A stretch of 50,824 nucleotides of DNA from Boseongicola sp. (GTDB taxonomy: Bacteria > Pseudomonadota > Alphaproteobacteria > Rhodobacterales > Rhodobacteraceae). A program made the position numbers and the translations under genes. The stretch's first letter is position 1. The number at the start of each line of letters is the position of its first letter. This document shows, piece after piece, positions 24,761 through 33,098 of this stretch. The notes beneath the pieces are model-generated. The model saw nothing but the letters and a program-made list of their open reading frames with translations, ran no database searches and was not told the DNA's origin. The DNA is taken from positions 1 to 50,824 of the forward strand of contig JAPPCV010000176.1 of the NCBI GenBank assembly GCA_028824715.1. Direction: 5' to 3'.

Positions 24761-25417
24761 ATGGCGCGCTGGCGAATTTGCTTTGAGGACGCGGGCGGGC
24801 GGCTCGGCGGTTTCGCTGACCAGATCAGAGCGGAAATCGAAGACGCACGCCAGCGTGCCGAACTGGTGACGCCGCCCGTCACGATCGAAGTCGTCGTTCA
24901 AGCCACTTCAGAATGGGTCATCCCGGAGACAGGGTACGTCGGCCACACGCCGTCAGGAACCGAGATGCAGTTGAAATTTGATCCTGACAACGCCGCCTTG
25001 CCCAAAAACATGGGTGAGCCAATTGCGCGGATGGTCGCGCACGAGCTTCATCACGTGCACCGATTGCGCGGCCCCGGCTATGGCACACGGCTGGGCGAAA
25101 CACTGGCGTCCGAAGGGCTGGCAGGGCAATTCTGCAAGCAGCTCTACCGTTCGCCGCCGGAATTGTGGGAAGCCGCAGTCACGGGGTCGAAACTTGCCAG
25201 GTGCGCAAGGGCCGCACTGTCGGCCTGGGATTCCGACGCCTACGATCATGTCCGCTGGTACTTCGGCTGGAGAGACCTTCCACGATGGGCAGGGTACTCA
25301 CTGGGCTATGCGATGGTCGGGCGCTACATCGAGAGCTCCGCAGGCATCTCTGCGGCAACTCTTGCACATGAACCCGCCGACACGTTTCGTCATGTTCTGG
25401 AAGACATGGCCGGATGA
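24761..25417 (+). CDS. DUF2268-family predicted zinc metallopeptidase
   Basis: About 218 residues. Residues 85-95 contain VAHELHHVHR, an HExxH zinc motif, with a following LASEGLAGQF whose Glu could be the third ligand. The overall pattern (TIEVVVQ, DPDNAALPKNM, FGWRDLPRWAGYSLGY, DTFRHVLEDM) matches putative Zn-dependent proteases of DUF2268. I chose the ATG at 24761 because WRICFED begins the conserved part; a TTG at 24722 would add 13 residues. No signal peptide, so cytoplasmic. No clear partner gene. Confidence 0.75.
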   Translation: MARWRICFEDAGGRLGGFADQIRAEIEDARQRAELVTPPVTIEVVVQATSEWVIPETGYVGHTPSGTEMQLKFDPDNAALPKNMGEPIARMVAHELHHVHRLRGPGYGTRLGETLASEGLAGQFCKQLYRSPPELWEAAVTGSKLARCARAALSAWDSDAYDHVRWYFGWRDLPRWAGYSLGYAMVGRYIESSAGISAATLAHEPADTFRHVLEDMAG

Positions 25418-26147
25418 TTGCCGGAACCGGGCAGGTCGACATCAAGGACGCGCAAGACACCACGTTCACATTGCTCCAAGGATCGCGGCCGACCCGGTCT
25501 GCCCGGTGTCATGCTGCCGCAACGTGATCGAATGCGAGGTACGCCCATTGGGATGCGGTTCATCGGGTACGGGCCAGGCAATTCCAGCAGCTACGTGTTC
25601 GTGCCCAAGGTCGAAGGAGAAGACGAGGCAATCGGCTCCCGCAAGGCAAACCGTTCAACCCAAAGTGTCAAGGACGGGTGCCATGATGAACTCTCCTCGC
25701 ACGATCCTGAGCGCCCGTATTCGCGCCCCGGAGGTCGGGTCTTGCGGCGCCCAAAAAGATTCAATTCGCGCCGGATGCGGACATGGGCGCATCGCGTACG
25801 CGTGGCCTCTGGTCGTTGGGCGTCGAGGGAGCCCCGCTTCGCCCACTCGGCCAGCCTGTCCAGCCTGTCTCGTTGCAGTGCTTCGCGCGCCCGCCTCCCT
25901 TCCATGCTCGAACATGCGGTTCCGGCGGGCTGCCGCGAAGGTGCATTGCACAGGACGGACGGTGCCACGCACCGCCTTCGGAAGGATCTGGCACACGGGC
26001 TGTCAATGTCCTAGAAGCGGCGTCCATTGAGGCGGGGATCGATCCCGACCGGCAAGGAAACCAGACCGGCAACCTCGGCATCCCGAACCGGTGCCGACAC
26101 GCAAGGCAGCCCAATTTCGGCATCTGAAATCGGAAAGGAACAGTGCA
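25418..26147. other. 730-base stretch without a recognised gene
   Basis: Several long frames overlap here on both strands, as expected by chance in GC-rich DNA, but none shows family motifs or a good ribosome site. Broken coding sequence is likely, given the decay on both sides. No transposon ends or hairpins stand out. Confidence 0.55.
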
Positions 26148-26711
26148 GTGTGCTTCAGAAATGCTGACGAACTGAAGGCGGGCCTGCCCTGCATTCTGGC
26201 GTCACCCAAGGACGAAGGGGTGATCGCGATGATCGTACGCCGCCCGGAAACGGACAGCCGGGAAGAAGTGGAGGTTGGCGAACTCGATGTCGACGGTGGG
26301 CTGGTCGGGGACAACTGGCGTGCTCGCGGCAGCGGAAGGACAGGAGATGGGTCGGCACATCCGGACATGCAGCTCACCCTGATGAATTCCCGGACCATAT
26401 CGCTGCTTGCCGGAACCAGGGACCGTTGGGCACTCGCGGGCGATCAGTTCTACGTTGATCTGGATCTTTCAAGAGAGAACCTTCCTGCCGGGACCAGGCT
26501 TGTCATTGGCTCGGCAACAGTAGAGGTGACAGACGTCCCGCACACCGGGTGCAAGAAATTCATGTCCCGCTTCGGAGCCGAAGCGTTGAAATTCGTCAAC
26601 TCCCGGCGCGGAAGGGAGCTGTGCCTGCGCGGCATCAATGCAAGGGTGGTGGTATCGGGTCGCGTGGAAGCCCGAGACAAGATCCGGAAGGAGCAGGCGG
26701 GAACGCCGTGA
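26148..26711 (+). CDS. MOSC-domain protein
   Basis: About 187 residues of the MOSC fold, used in molybdenum-cofactor sulfurases and related sulfur carriers. Conserved blocks include ELKAGL, SPKDEG, GLVGDNWRARGS, HPDMQLTLMN, GDQFYVDLDLS, and HTGCKKF, where the Cys would carry sulfur. Stand-alone MOSC proteins of this size are common and often unassigned. I chose the GTG at 26148 because AAAGGAA lies 6-7 bases upstream and similarity starts right after it; the longer frame from 26091 lacks a ribosome site. No molybdoenzyme gene is nearby. Confidence 0.82.
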   Translation: MCFRNADELKAGLPCILASPKDEGVIAMIVRRPETDSREEVEVGELDVDGGLVGDNWRARGSGRTGDGSAHPDMQLTLMNSRTISLLAGTRDRWALAGDQFYVDLDLSRENLPAGTRLVIGSATVEVTDVPHTGCKKFMSRFGAEALKFVNSRRGRELCLRGINARVVVSGRVEARDKIRKEQAGTP

Positions 26712-26898
26712 GATGCACTGCGCCGCCGGCCGGGCCACTGAAGACGTGCACTGCACTGCAGGCTTGGCCGCGCCAGATCAGGATCTGGCAAGCCTGCAGC
26801 AAACAAGCCAGCCGTCCGGAAACACACCCGTTGCCGCTGCCGCTGCGCAGGATGGCGTCAACATTGCCTGCCTTCCGCATCAGGGCATGAACATGGTC

Positions 26899-27237
26899 TC
26901 ACTTTCCGCCCCTGAGACGCCCATGTCCTGCACAATTGAGCGAAATCGTGTCGCGGCGCTCGCGCTCCCAAATCCGGAACAACCAGGCCTCAATCGATGA
27001 CGCATGGGCCTCGCCCTCCGCGAGACCGCCTTGGAAGCGCCAGCGCTCCAGCCGTTCCGGGTGCCGGGTTCCTGCCAACTCAAAGACGTCTGGCAATCCC
27101 CTTGGACCGGCAACATTCGCATTGAGTCCCGAACCATCCCCGCAAGCACCGGCGCATATGCATGCACGAAACATCTCCGCAATGCACAGTCCGTCGCTCA
27201 CGCGCCCGTCGGGACCGAGCCATGCGGAAGTCGTCAA
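26899..27237 (-). CDS. Hypothetical protein following the SDR gene
   Basis: A TTG-started frame of 112 residues begins directly after the SDR stop (TGATTG). I do not recognise its product. It is Arg/Glu-rich in its second half and shows no membrane segment. The tight junction with the SDR is the only support. It may be a decayed remnant. The remaining bases 26712-26898 hold nothing recognisable. Confidence 0.25.
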   Translation of the reverse strand: MTTSAWLGPDGRVSDGLCIAEMFRACICAGACGDGSGLNANVAGPRGLPDVFELAGTRHPERLERWRFQGGLAEGEAHASSIEAWLFRIWERERRDTISLNCAGHGRLRGGK

Positions 27238-28005
27238 TCAACTCATCCGGTTGCCGCCATCGACGTTCAGGGTCTGCCCGGTGATGTACCTGGCCTCCGG
27301 GGATGCCAGAAACACGCACGGGTCCGCGATCTCTTCCGGTCGTCCCATATGCCCGAGCGGAACCGCCTCTCCAACCATCCGCTTCTTCTCGCCGATGGCG
27401 AGATCTTCATACCGTGCAAACTGGCTGTCCACGGTGTCCCACATCGGTGTGTCGACGACGCCTGGCGCAATTGCATTGACGCGGATGCCGTCACCGGCCA
27501 GTTCAAGCGCAAGAGATTGCGTGATCGAGATCACTGCAGCCTTGGTCGAGCAATATACGGAAATGTTCGGCTCACCGCGCCTTCCCGCCTGAGATGCCAG
27601 ATTGATAATCGCGCCGCCTTTTGCCCTGCGCTTCATGCCGGGCACGACCGCCTGGGTCACGAAAATAGTGCCGCCGACATTGACGTCATATTGGCGCCGG
27701 TAGTCCTCAAACGCGATTTCCTCGACCGACGCCATGTTGAAGATGCCGGCATTGTTGACCAGGATGTCGATCCCGCCCCATTTCTCCTCGACAGCGCAAA
27801 CGCCATCGGAAATTGAGGCTAGATCCGTCACGTCGAGACGCAGCGCGAGCCCATCAATGTCGGTGGCGACCCTTGTCGCATTCTCTAGCAGGACATCTGC
27901 TACGGCCACGCGTGCCCCTTCCCGCGCGTAGGCCTCGCAGATGGCCCGCCCGATTCCCCGTGCGCCACCCGTGACGAGCGCGACCATGCCGAAGAGCCGT
28001 TTCAA
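27238..28005 (-). CDS. SDR-family polyol (sorbitol-type) dehydrogenase
   Basis: A 255-residue short-chain dehydrogenase. NAD-binding TGGARGIG is at about residues 12-19, NNAG at about 90, the catalytic Ser/Tyr/Lys fall in NLASQAGRRG and YCSTKAA, and APGVVDTPMWD, GEKKRMVGEAVPLGHMGRPEEIA and the end GQTLNVDGGNRMS match the SmoS/sorbitol dehydrogenase subgroup. The start is taken as TTG at 28005 because GGGAGGT lies 8 bases before it. It overlaps the end of the upstream small gene (TTGA). The upstream LacI and binding-protein debris suggest it once belonged to a polyol-uptake operon. Confidence 0.85.
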   Translation of the reverse strand: MKRLFGMVALVTGGARGIGRAICEAYAREGARVAVADVLLENATRVATDIDGLALRLDVTDLASISDGVCAVEEKWGGIDILVNNAGIFNMASVEEIAFEDYRRQYDVNVGGTIFVTQAVVPGMKRRAKGGAIINLASQAGRRGEPNISVYCSTKAAVISITQSLALELAGDGIRVNAIAPGVVDTPMWDTVDSQFARYEDLAIGEKKRMVGEAVPLGHMGRPEEIADPCVFLASPEARYITGQTLNVDGGNRMS

Positions 28006-28250
28006 TTCCGTAGACCTCCCGAATCCAAGGTGATGATGGCGTTCCGGACCAGATGCAAGCATGTGCCGTGCCAGAAGACGATCTCGCCATCGGCGCGACC
28101 GGTGATCGTCTCGGCGATCCCCTTCCCTTGAGCAAGAAGCAACGTGTCCCAGCCAAGAAGCCCGGAGACTCCAAGGATCCCTGACCAGTTGAACTCGATT
28201 CCTGCCGCGACACTGAGCATGGTCGACCGCAGCACCCTTGGCCCGACCAC
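28002..28250 (-). CDS. Hypothetical protein coupled to the SDR gene, probably truncated
   Basis: Eighty-two residues from a GTG, ending with a four-base overlap with the SDR start. It has a moderately hydrophobic centre (GILGVSGLLGWDTLLLAQGKG). The frame stays open more than 100 bases upstream of the GTG but without a start codon, and a neighbouring frame there also looks protein-like, so the 5' part is probably frameshifted. I do not recognise the family. The overlap with SDR suggests it was a real operon member. Confidence 0.4.
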   Translation of the reverse strand: MVGPRVLRSTMLSVAAGIEFNWSGILGVSGLLGWDTLLLAQGKGIAETITGRADGEIVFWHGTCLHLVRNAIITLDSGGLRN

Positions 28251-28679
28251 TAGACGGGTGTCGCCGGCAGGGATCTCCGGAGATGTGCCAGAACAACTTT
28301 CATTGTGTCCATGGGCATGGTCTGCCGGACCAGCGCCGACGCGGCGGCGTGGCCAGGAATGAAGCCATGACAGGCATGCGGAGGACGCGCCGTCCGCCCA
28401 TCGCTTGGTCCAGCAAATGCCCAGAACGGACGCATGCAGTCACCGTGGCGACGGTCGCGCCGACGACGAAGAGGAGTTTCGCCAGGAAGATGGGCCAGAT
28501 CGAAATCCAGAGAGCCATTTCCGGCGCCATCAACATCCAGCCGTGCGGAAACTCGAGGTGGTCACCGACATGATGCGGACTGCCGAACGCGAATGTCTGC
28601 TTGCCATGGACTCGCTCACGGTTGACGGGGTTCCCGTGTCAGATACCGGATTCCGCTAGCCAGTGCCGGCGTCCGGAAG
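28251..28679. other. Decayed coding stretch between the SDR operon and the LacI remnant
   Basis: Minus-strand frames switch repeatedly. One (about 28430-28536) reads like a membrane helix (WISIWPIFLAKLLFVVGATVATV), which could be a permease remnant. No intact gene can be supported. Confidence 0.4.
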
Positions 28680-28909
28680 GCAAAGGGACGCCGCCTCCGG
28701 ACCGAAGATGGCCGGGTCGGCAGCCGACCGCCTCCAATTCCTCGGCGGTGAGCGCCTCCTCCACGGTCAGCCGGCCCGCATAGACGGTCGAGAACTCCTG
28801 GCTGACCCGTGTCGCAATTCCGGGTGGATCTCATGACGCCTTCCAGATCGTTGAAACACTTGGAAACAGTAGGCCGGGAGGTGCCCCTCACCGCGGCAAA
28901 CTCTTCCAT
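28680..28909 (-). pseudogene. LacI-family regulator N-terminus joined to a binding-protein-like fragment
   Basis: An ATG at 28909 starts EEFAAVRGTSRPTVSKCFND, the helix-turn-helix of LacI-type sugar regulators, followed by MRSTR. Similarity then stops. In another frame (about 28700-28805) EFSTVYAGRLTVEEALTAE resembles the C-terminal end of sugar ABC binding proteins. The two pieces are adjacent, as if a deletion removed the rest of both genes. This and the SDR point to a lost polyol-transport operon. Bases 28910-29198 next to it show nothing further. Confidence 0.5.
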
Positions 28910-29198
28910 GTTCCTGACTTTCGACTGCGAAACGACCTTGCCTCTTCGCGCTGGCGATCACGGATGCCGCAGCATCCCACGAGTCGGCATGCGAATCCAC
29001 AATGGCAGAACTTACTTGACGTACGCAAAGCTCTGTCGAAGGCCAACAAGTGACACATCGAAGGACAGGAGCGGTTTCGCCTCTGGGGACGAAGGAATCT
29101 GCCAGTCCCGAAGGTGTTCGCCACTGTCGATTCCGCCGCAGGGTCCGCAATTTCAAGCCAGGCCGAAACCGGAGTCCAAACGCGACCTGCTCTTGCCT

Positions 29199-29783
29199 TC
29201 ACTCGGCGGCGTGCAAGGTCGGAATGCCCGACACGTCAACCCTCTTGGAAACCTGCCATTCGTCATAGGCACATTGCATCCTGATCCACATGCTGGCTCC
29301 GTTCCCGAAGAGCTTGCCAAGGCGCAACGCAACCTCCGGGCTAACGGGCTTTCGTTCAGCTAGAATGTCATGAAGATGCTGTCGCGATATGCCGAGCAGG
29401 CGCGACACTTCGGTTTTCGATTTCTTGACTGCCGGAAGCACGTCTTCTCGAAGAAGCTCGCCGGGATGTGTTGGGCAGCGATCTGCGTCACGGCTCATGT
29501 TCGTCTCCAAGTGGTATTGCTCAAGGTCGAGCGCGTAGGCATTCCCATCCTCGCACTCGAAGGTAACACACCAAGGGCCATTCACGTGGACCGTGTACCG
29601 TGTTGGCTTGTGGCCCCAAAGCGCGTGAAAGTCGAAGCCAGGGAGGTTCATGTCTTCCGGGCGCGTTGCCGCGTCCAAGGCATCCAGCCTACGCAGAATG
29701 CGAGAACAGAGCCTCGTGTCGATCTTCGACTTGCCCGTTTCCCGAAGCGCCTTCAGCTGCTTGTTGGCGAAGGTTTCAATCAT
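29199..29783 (-). CDS. higBA: HigB toxin and HigA antitoxin in one continuous frame
   Basis: A 194-residue frame. Residues 1-95 form a complete RelE/HigB-type mRNA interferase (MIETF, ILRRLDALDAA, NLPGFDFHALWG, VNGPWCVTFECEDGNAYALDLEQYH). Residues 96-194 form a complete HigA antitoxin (CPTHPGELLREDVL, helix-turn-helix in VSRLLGISRQHLHDIL, SPEVALRLGKLFG, MWIRMQCAYDEW). Normally these are two genes with an ATGA overlap. Here no stop occurs between them; an ATG at 29498 with GGAG seven bases before it marks the usual HigA start, and a TGA in the adjacent frame overlaps that ATG. So both a fused protein and a separate antitoxin could be made, or a one-base indel has joined them. Confidence 0.85.
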   Translation of the reverse strand: MIETFANKQLKALRETGKSKIDTRLCSRILRRLDALDAATRPEDMNLPGFDFHALWGHKPTRYTVHVNGPWCVTFECEDGNAYALDLEQYHLETNMSRDADRCPTHPGELLREDVLPAVKKSKTEVSRLLGISRQHLHDILAERKPVSPEVALRLGKLFGNGASMWIRMQCAYDEWQVSKRVDVSGIPTLHAAE

Positions 29784-29794
29784 CTCGATGTGTA

Positions 29795-29816
29795 GTCAGA
29801 CAGCTGACACATGTCA
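29795..29816. promoter_or_regulatory. Overlapping inverted repeats upstream of higBA (candidate operator)
   Basis: GTCAG-ACAG-CTGAC overlaps TGACA-CA-TGTCA, 12-33 bases before the start codon. Both dyads are perfect but short. HigA-type antitoxins bind such sites at their own promoter, so the position is convincing though unproven. Confidence 0.5.
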
Positions 29817-29914
29817 ACGGCCGATACCGTATTCGGCAAGGGACAGCCAGCCGTCTCCGCAAAGCGCGCCACGTCAAGCGATCTCACAGTCGCAGCACGA
29901 CACCGCCCGATGAA

Positions 29915-30358
29915 TCAGAGATTCGGCACGAAATGGATGCCTCGACCCGCTGCCCCAAGCGCCAGGCGATCGAGAGAGAGTGCCACGAACCCCTCGAACG
30001 TGTTCTGGATCATGCAGGCGACACCATCGGGCCGGAATGTGCCAGCCGGCTGAATGCGGGTGCCCGGGAACAACCTGCGAAAGATGTCGCCATCTTGCGA
30101 CGACCGGGTCCCGATCAGGACGGGCCGCTCCTCTCCCCGGACATAGACATGACCGACGTGGGCTTGCCAGACGAACTGCTCTGGTCCGCAGGGCAAGTTG
30201 CAAATGCGCCATGACCGGGTCGAGAAGCGCAGGCGGCCATGGCTCGGCATTCCCTTTCGACCGGGCACTGTCCCACTGGCTGACCGATACGCAACATGAC
30301 GCGCACGGCGAGTTTGAAGCCATACCATGTCTTGCATGTTGCTCAGCAAACGGGACAA
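29915..30358 (-). CDS. Hypothetical protein, possibly degraded
   Basis: A minus-strand frame of up to 147 residues. The C-terminal 85 residues look protein-like (WQAHVGHVYVRG, VLIGTRSSQDGDIFRRLFPG, NTFEGFVALSLDRLALG), while the N-terminal part is Arg-rich and unconvincing. I do not recognise a family. It lies between higBA and the MATE gene with no operon link. The remaining bases of the 29817-30442 gap hold nothing clear. Confidence 0.3.
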   Translation of the reverse strand: MSRLLSNMQDMVWLQTRRARHVAYRSASGTVPGRKGMPSHGRLRFSTRSWRICNLPCGPEQFVWQAHVGHVYVRGEERPVLIGTRSSQDGDIFRRLFPGTRIQPAGTFRPDGVACMIQNTFEGFVALSLDRLALGAAGRGIHFVPNL

Positions 30359-30442
30359 GCCCCGTTTTGGCCCGAAATCGCCCGGATGCGCATGCGACGA
30401 GTTCTCGTCGCGGACCGACCCGGAAAACCAGGTTGCGCGAAG

Positions 30443-31840
30443 CTATCGCAAAAGCGAACGAACATCGCGAAGAGTTTCCGCAAGTGCGCCCGTGGCTGCA
30501 ATCGGACGGTTCCATTTGCGCTGGGACTGCCGCATGCGGCGCATGGCGTAGCCAGCAGCCACGGCGCTCCCGGCGGCATATCCGGCAAGCGTCCAGCCGA
30601 AGCCGAAGAACGATCCGAACAGGGACAGCGGAAGCACCATCGCGAATGTCCGGACAACCATCAGACGGAGAGCCTCGCCAGGCATCTGCAGTCCGTTGAA
30701 TGTCGCGACGATCATGCTGAAGATGCCCTGAAGCGCGTATGACGCCACGACTATGCGGAAGTAGAGGGTCACGTACCGGACGACCTCGGGCTCGTCCGAG
30801 AAAATCCGTGCGATCCACGGGCCCAGCAACGCAAGCCCCGCAAACAGCATCAGGCCCAGGCAGACTGACAGCTTTCCGGCGAAGACCAGGGCATCGTCGA
30901 TCCTGTCATGCTCTCCGCCACCGAAATTCCGTGCGACAAACGGGGTGACGGACATCGAGGCGGCGTAGATTCCGATCAGCGCAAGCGCTTCGATCCTGCT
31001 GGCGATCCCGAACGCGGCGACCGCCGTGGTGCCATAGCCCGACAGGAGGAATGCCATGAACATGCCGGTCGCCGGGACGAGAACCTGCATCGAGATCGTC
31101 GGGACAGAAACCGCGAGCATCTCCCGCATGTCGACGAGGCTGCTGCGCAGGCCGGTGAAGCCGAGCAGGCCGTGGCGCCGCATGATCGCCATCACGCCCA
31201 GGAAGATGAAGACGAACGACAGGACGGTCGCGGTCGCCGCGCCCGCCAGACCGAGTTCCGGGAACGGCCCCTTGCCGAAGATCAGGAGCCAGTCGAAGAT
31301 CAGGTTCAGGATGCCCGCCCCGGCGAAGACGAGCTCGGTCTGTCCGGTGATGCCGATGGCGCGGACGGCACCGCTGCCGACTATCCCCAGCATCAGGAAG
31401 GGGAAGCCGAGATAGAGGATGCCCATGTATTGCCCGACGAGCGGGAGGAGTTCTTCGCTGGCGCCCAGCAGGGAGAACATGGGAGAAATCAGGCTGCGAG
31501 CCAGCAGGCACAGGCCGACCGACAGGACGAGCGCCAATCCCAAAGCGATCGTGGCCATCCGGTTCGCCCTGCCTCCCTGGTCCGAGCCTGCCGCCCTCGC
31601 CACGACCGAGGAGACGCCGACTGAGAGTCCCATGAACACCGAAACGAGCACCAGGTAGGCCGTCGAGGAAAACGCCAGCGCGGCCAGTTCGGCAGAACCC
31701 AGCTTGCCGACGAAGTAAGTGTCGACGATCTGGAACAGGAATGTCGAGAGCATGCCGAGGGCGATCGGCGCCGCCATGCCGACAAGCACGTGGCCGACCG
31801 GTGCCGCGGTCATCCGGTCGGAGGCATGCCGTTCGCTCAA
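30443..31840 (-). CDS. MATE-family multidrug/toxin efflux transporter
   Basis: About 465 residues with twelve hydrophobic segments in the two-times-six MATE layout. PIALGMLSTFLFQIVDTYFVGKLG near the N-terminus is the family hallmark, with repeats of LGxxxL and PATGMFMAF in the second half. MATE proteins export cationic drugs and metabolites by Na+ or H+ antiport. I prefer TTG at 31840 since AGGAGA lies 8 bases upstream; ATG at 31813 is an alternative. It is the third gene of a minus-strand operon (VOC, GST, MATE), 124 bases after the GST gene, so it may export the conjugated product. Confidence 0.9.
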   Translation of the reverse strand: MSERHASDRMTAAPVGHVLVGMAAPIALGMLSTFLFQIVDTYFVGKLGSAELAALAFSSTAYLVLVSVFMGLSVGVSSVVARAAGSDQGGRANRMATIALGLALVLSVGLCLLARSLISPMFSLLGASEELLPLVGQYMGILYLGFPFLMLGIVGSGAVRAIGITGQTELVFAGAGILNLIFDWLLIFGKGPFPELGLAGAATATVLSFVFIFLGVMAIMRRHGLLGFTGLRSSLVDMREMLAVSVPTISMQVLVPATGMFMAFLLSGYGTTAVAAFGIASRIEALALIGIYAASMSVTPFVARNFGGGEHDRIDDALVFAGKLSVCLGLMLFAGLALLGPWIARIFSDEPEVVRYVTLYFRIVVASYALQGIFSMIVATFNGLQMPGEALRLMVVRTFAMVLPLSLFGSFFGFGWTLAGYAAGSAVAAGYAMRRMRQSQRKWNRPIAATGALAETLRDVRSLLR

Positions 31841-31964
31841 GAGTCCGTCTCCTGCCTGGACCCGCCTGCACAGTCGTCGCATCGGGCGGTGCCGACGGAA
31901 CCACGCTGAGGCATCATCGTCCGCCCGATGGCCCGATGGCCGACGGTCCCGCATCCCAAGCCTC

Positions 31965-32600
31965 TCACGGGGTTCCGCCGACCTTCGGGCTCGTACCCTG
32001 AGCCGTGTGCACCTTCTGGACGGCTGGATCCGCCGCCAGCTTTCTCACGACCCGGTCGACGTTGCCGTAGCTGGCCGTCGACCTTTCGAAACCGTATGCC
32101 CAGCTCGCCATCGGATAGAGGAACGCGTCCGCAACGGATTTCCGGTCGTCCACCATCCAGTCGCGCCCCTCCAGGTGATCGTCGATCAACGTCAACGCCC
32201 TGCCGACAAGCAGCTTGCTTGCAGCCTTGACGCTCGCGTGCCCGTCCGCGTCGGTCGTGAACCGCATCGGCATGAAGTAGGGCCAGAAGTAGGGATGCAG
32301 CGTCCCCGAGAGATAGACGAGCCACCTGTGCAGTTCGATCCGACCCGGAGTTCCGGCGGCCGGACCGATGTCGGCATCCGGATTCCGGTCCACGAGGTAG
32401 AGCAGAATGGCCATTCCCTCCGGCAGCACCAGCTCGCCGTCGACGAGCGTGGGGACGACGCCCGAGGGGTTCAGCCCGAGGTAGCCAGGCGACTTCATGC
32501 CCGCGAGATCGAGATGCTCGACCTCGTAGGGCTTGCCGATCCATTCAAGCGCGATGTGCATCGCGGTGGCACAGGTGCCCGGTGCAGAGTAGAGTTTCAT
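31965..32600 (-). CDS. Glutathione S-transferase
   Basis: A 211-residue cytosolic GST. The N-terminal thioredoxin-like domain starts KLYSAPGTCATAMHIALEWIG, with the cis-Pro motif GVVPTLVDGELVLPEG, followed by a helical C-terminal domain with SVADAFLYPM in place of the usual ADxxL motif. The start KLYS...GTCA fits the beta class. GAAGGAG precedes the ATG by 8 bases. It starts 17 bases after the VOC gene, so the two are co-transcribed. It likely conjugates electrophiles to glutathione. Confidence 0.9.
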   Translation of the reverse strand: MKLYSAPGTCATAMHIALEWIGKPYEVEHLDLAGMKSPGYLGLNPSGVVPTLVDGELVLPEGMAILLYLVDRNPDADIGPAAGTPGRIELHRWLVYLSGTLHPYFWPYFMPMRFTTDADGHASVKAASKLLVGRALTLIDDHLEGRDWMVDDRKSVADAFLYPMASWAYGFERSTASYGNVDRVVRKLAADPAVQKVHTAQGTSPKVGGTP

Positions 32601-32617
32601 CGGGTTTCTCCTTCGGT

Positions 32618-33052
32618 TCAATTTGCATGGACATGCTCGGCGATCAGGTCCGCGACCGAGGGCCCGGGTCCGACCAGCTCAAGCACGTTCCTGTCGGGAT
32701 CGCGGATGAAGATCGTCCTGGTGCCGCGAAACTCGCGCCGCCCGGTGATCGCTATGCCGTTTTTCGCGACGAATGCTTCCGCCGCTTCGGCGTCCCGGAC
32801 CTTGATGGCAAGATGCGTTATGCCCGGATACTTGAGCTCTTCATCCATCAGGACGTTCTCGCCCTGCCGCGCGTTTGCCGGACCGAGAAGGTTGATGTTG
32901 ATCCCGGAGGGATGCAGCATCACCAGGGGGTGCCCGCGCACGTAGCCGCCGTCGGCGACCAGCTCGAACCCGAGCAGCTCGTAGAACGCCACCGACCTGT
33001 CGCGGTCGCTGATTCGTATGCCGACATGGTCGAAGTTCGTGATGTCCAGCAT
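32618..33052 (-). CDS. VOC-family (glyoxalase/fosfomycin-resistance-like) protein
   Basis: A 144-residue metalloprotein of the vicinal-oxygen-chelate superfamily. Paired beta-alpha-beta motifs begin DHVGIRISDRDRSVAFYELLGFE and end FIRDPDRNVLELV. Metal ligands His9 and the C-terminal Glu are in place, and THLAIKV supplies another. Such proteins isomerise or open thiol adducts (glyoxalase I) or epoxides. First gene of the VOC-GST-MATE operon and divergent, 46 bases apart, from a LysR gene. Confidence 0.88.
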   Translation of the reverse strand: MLDITNFDHVGIRISDRDRSVAFYELLGFELVADGGYVRGHPLVMLHPSGININLLGPANARQGENVLMDEELKYPGITHLAIKVRDAEAAEAFVAKNGIAITGRREFRGTRTIFIRDPDRNVLELVGPGPSVADLIAEHVHAN

Positions 33053-33098
33053 GGCATTTGGCCTTTCCCTTCAGTTTCCCTACAGCTACGCTTGCATC

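Noticed and set aside
25418-26014. 198-codon plus-strand frame after the metallopeptidase
   Set aside because: No ribosome site, no family similarity, Arg/Ser-rich composition; competing frames on both strands are equally long.
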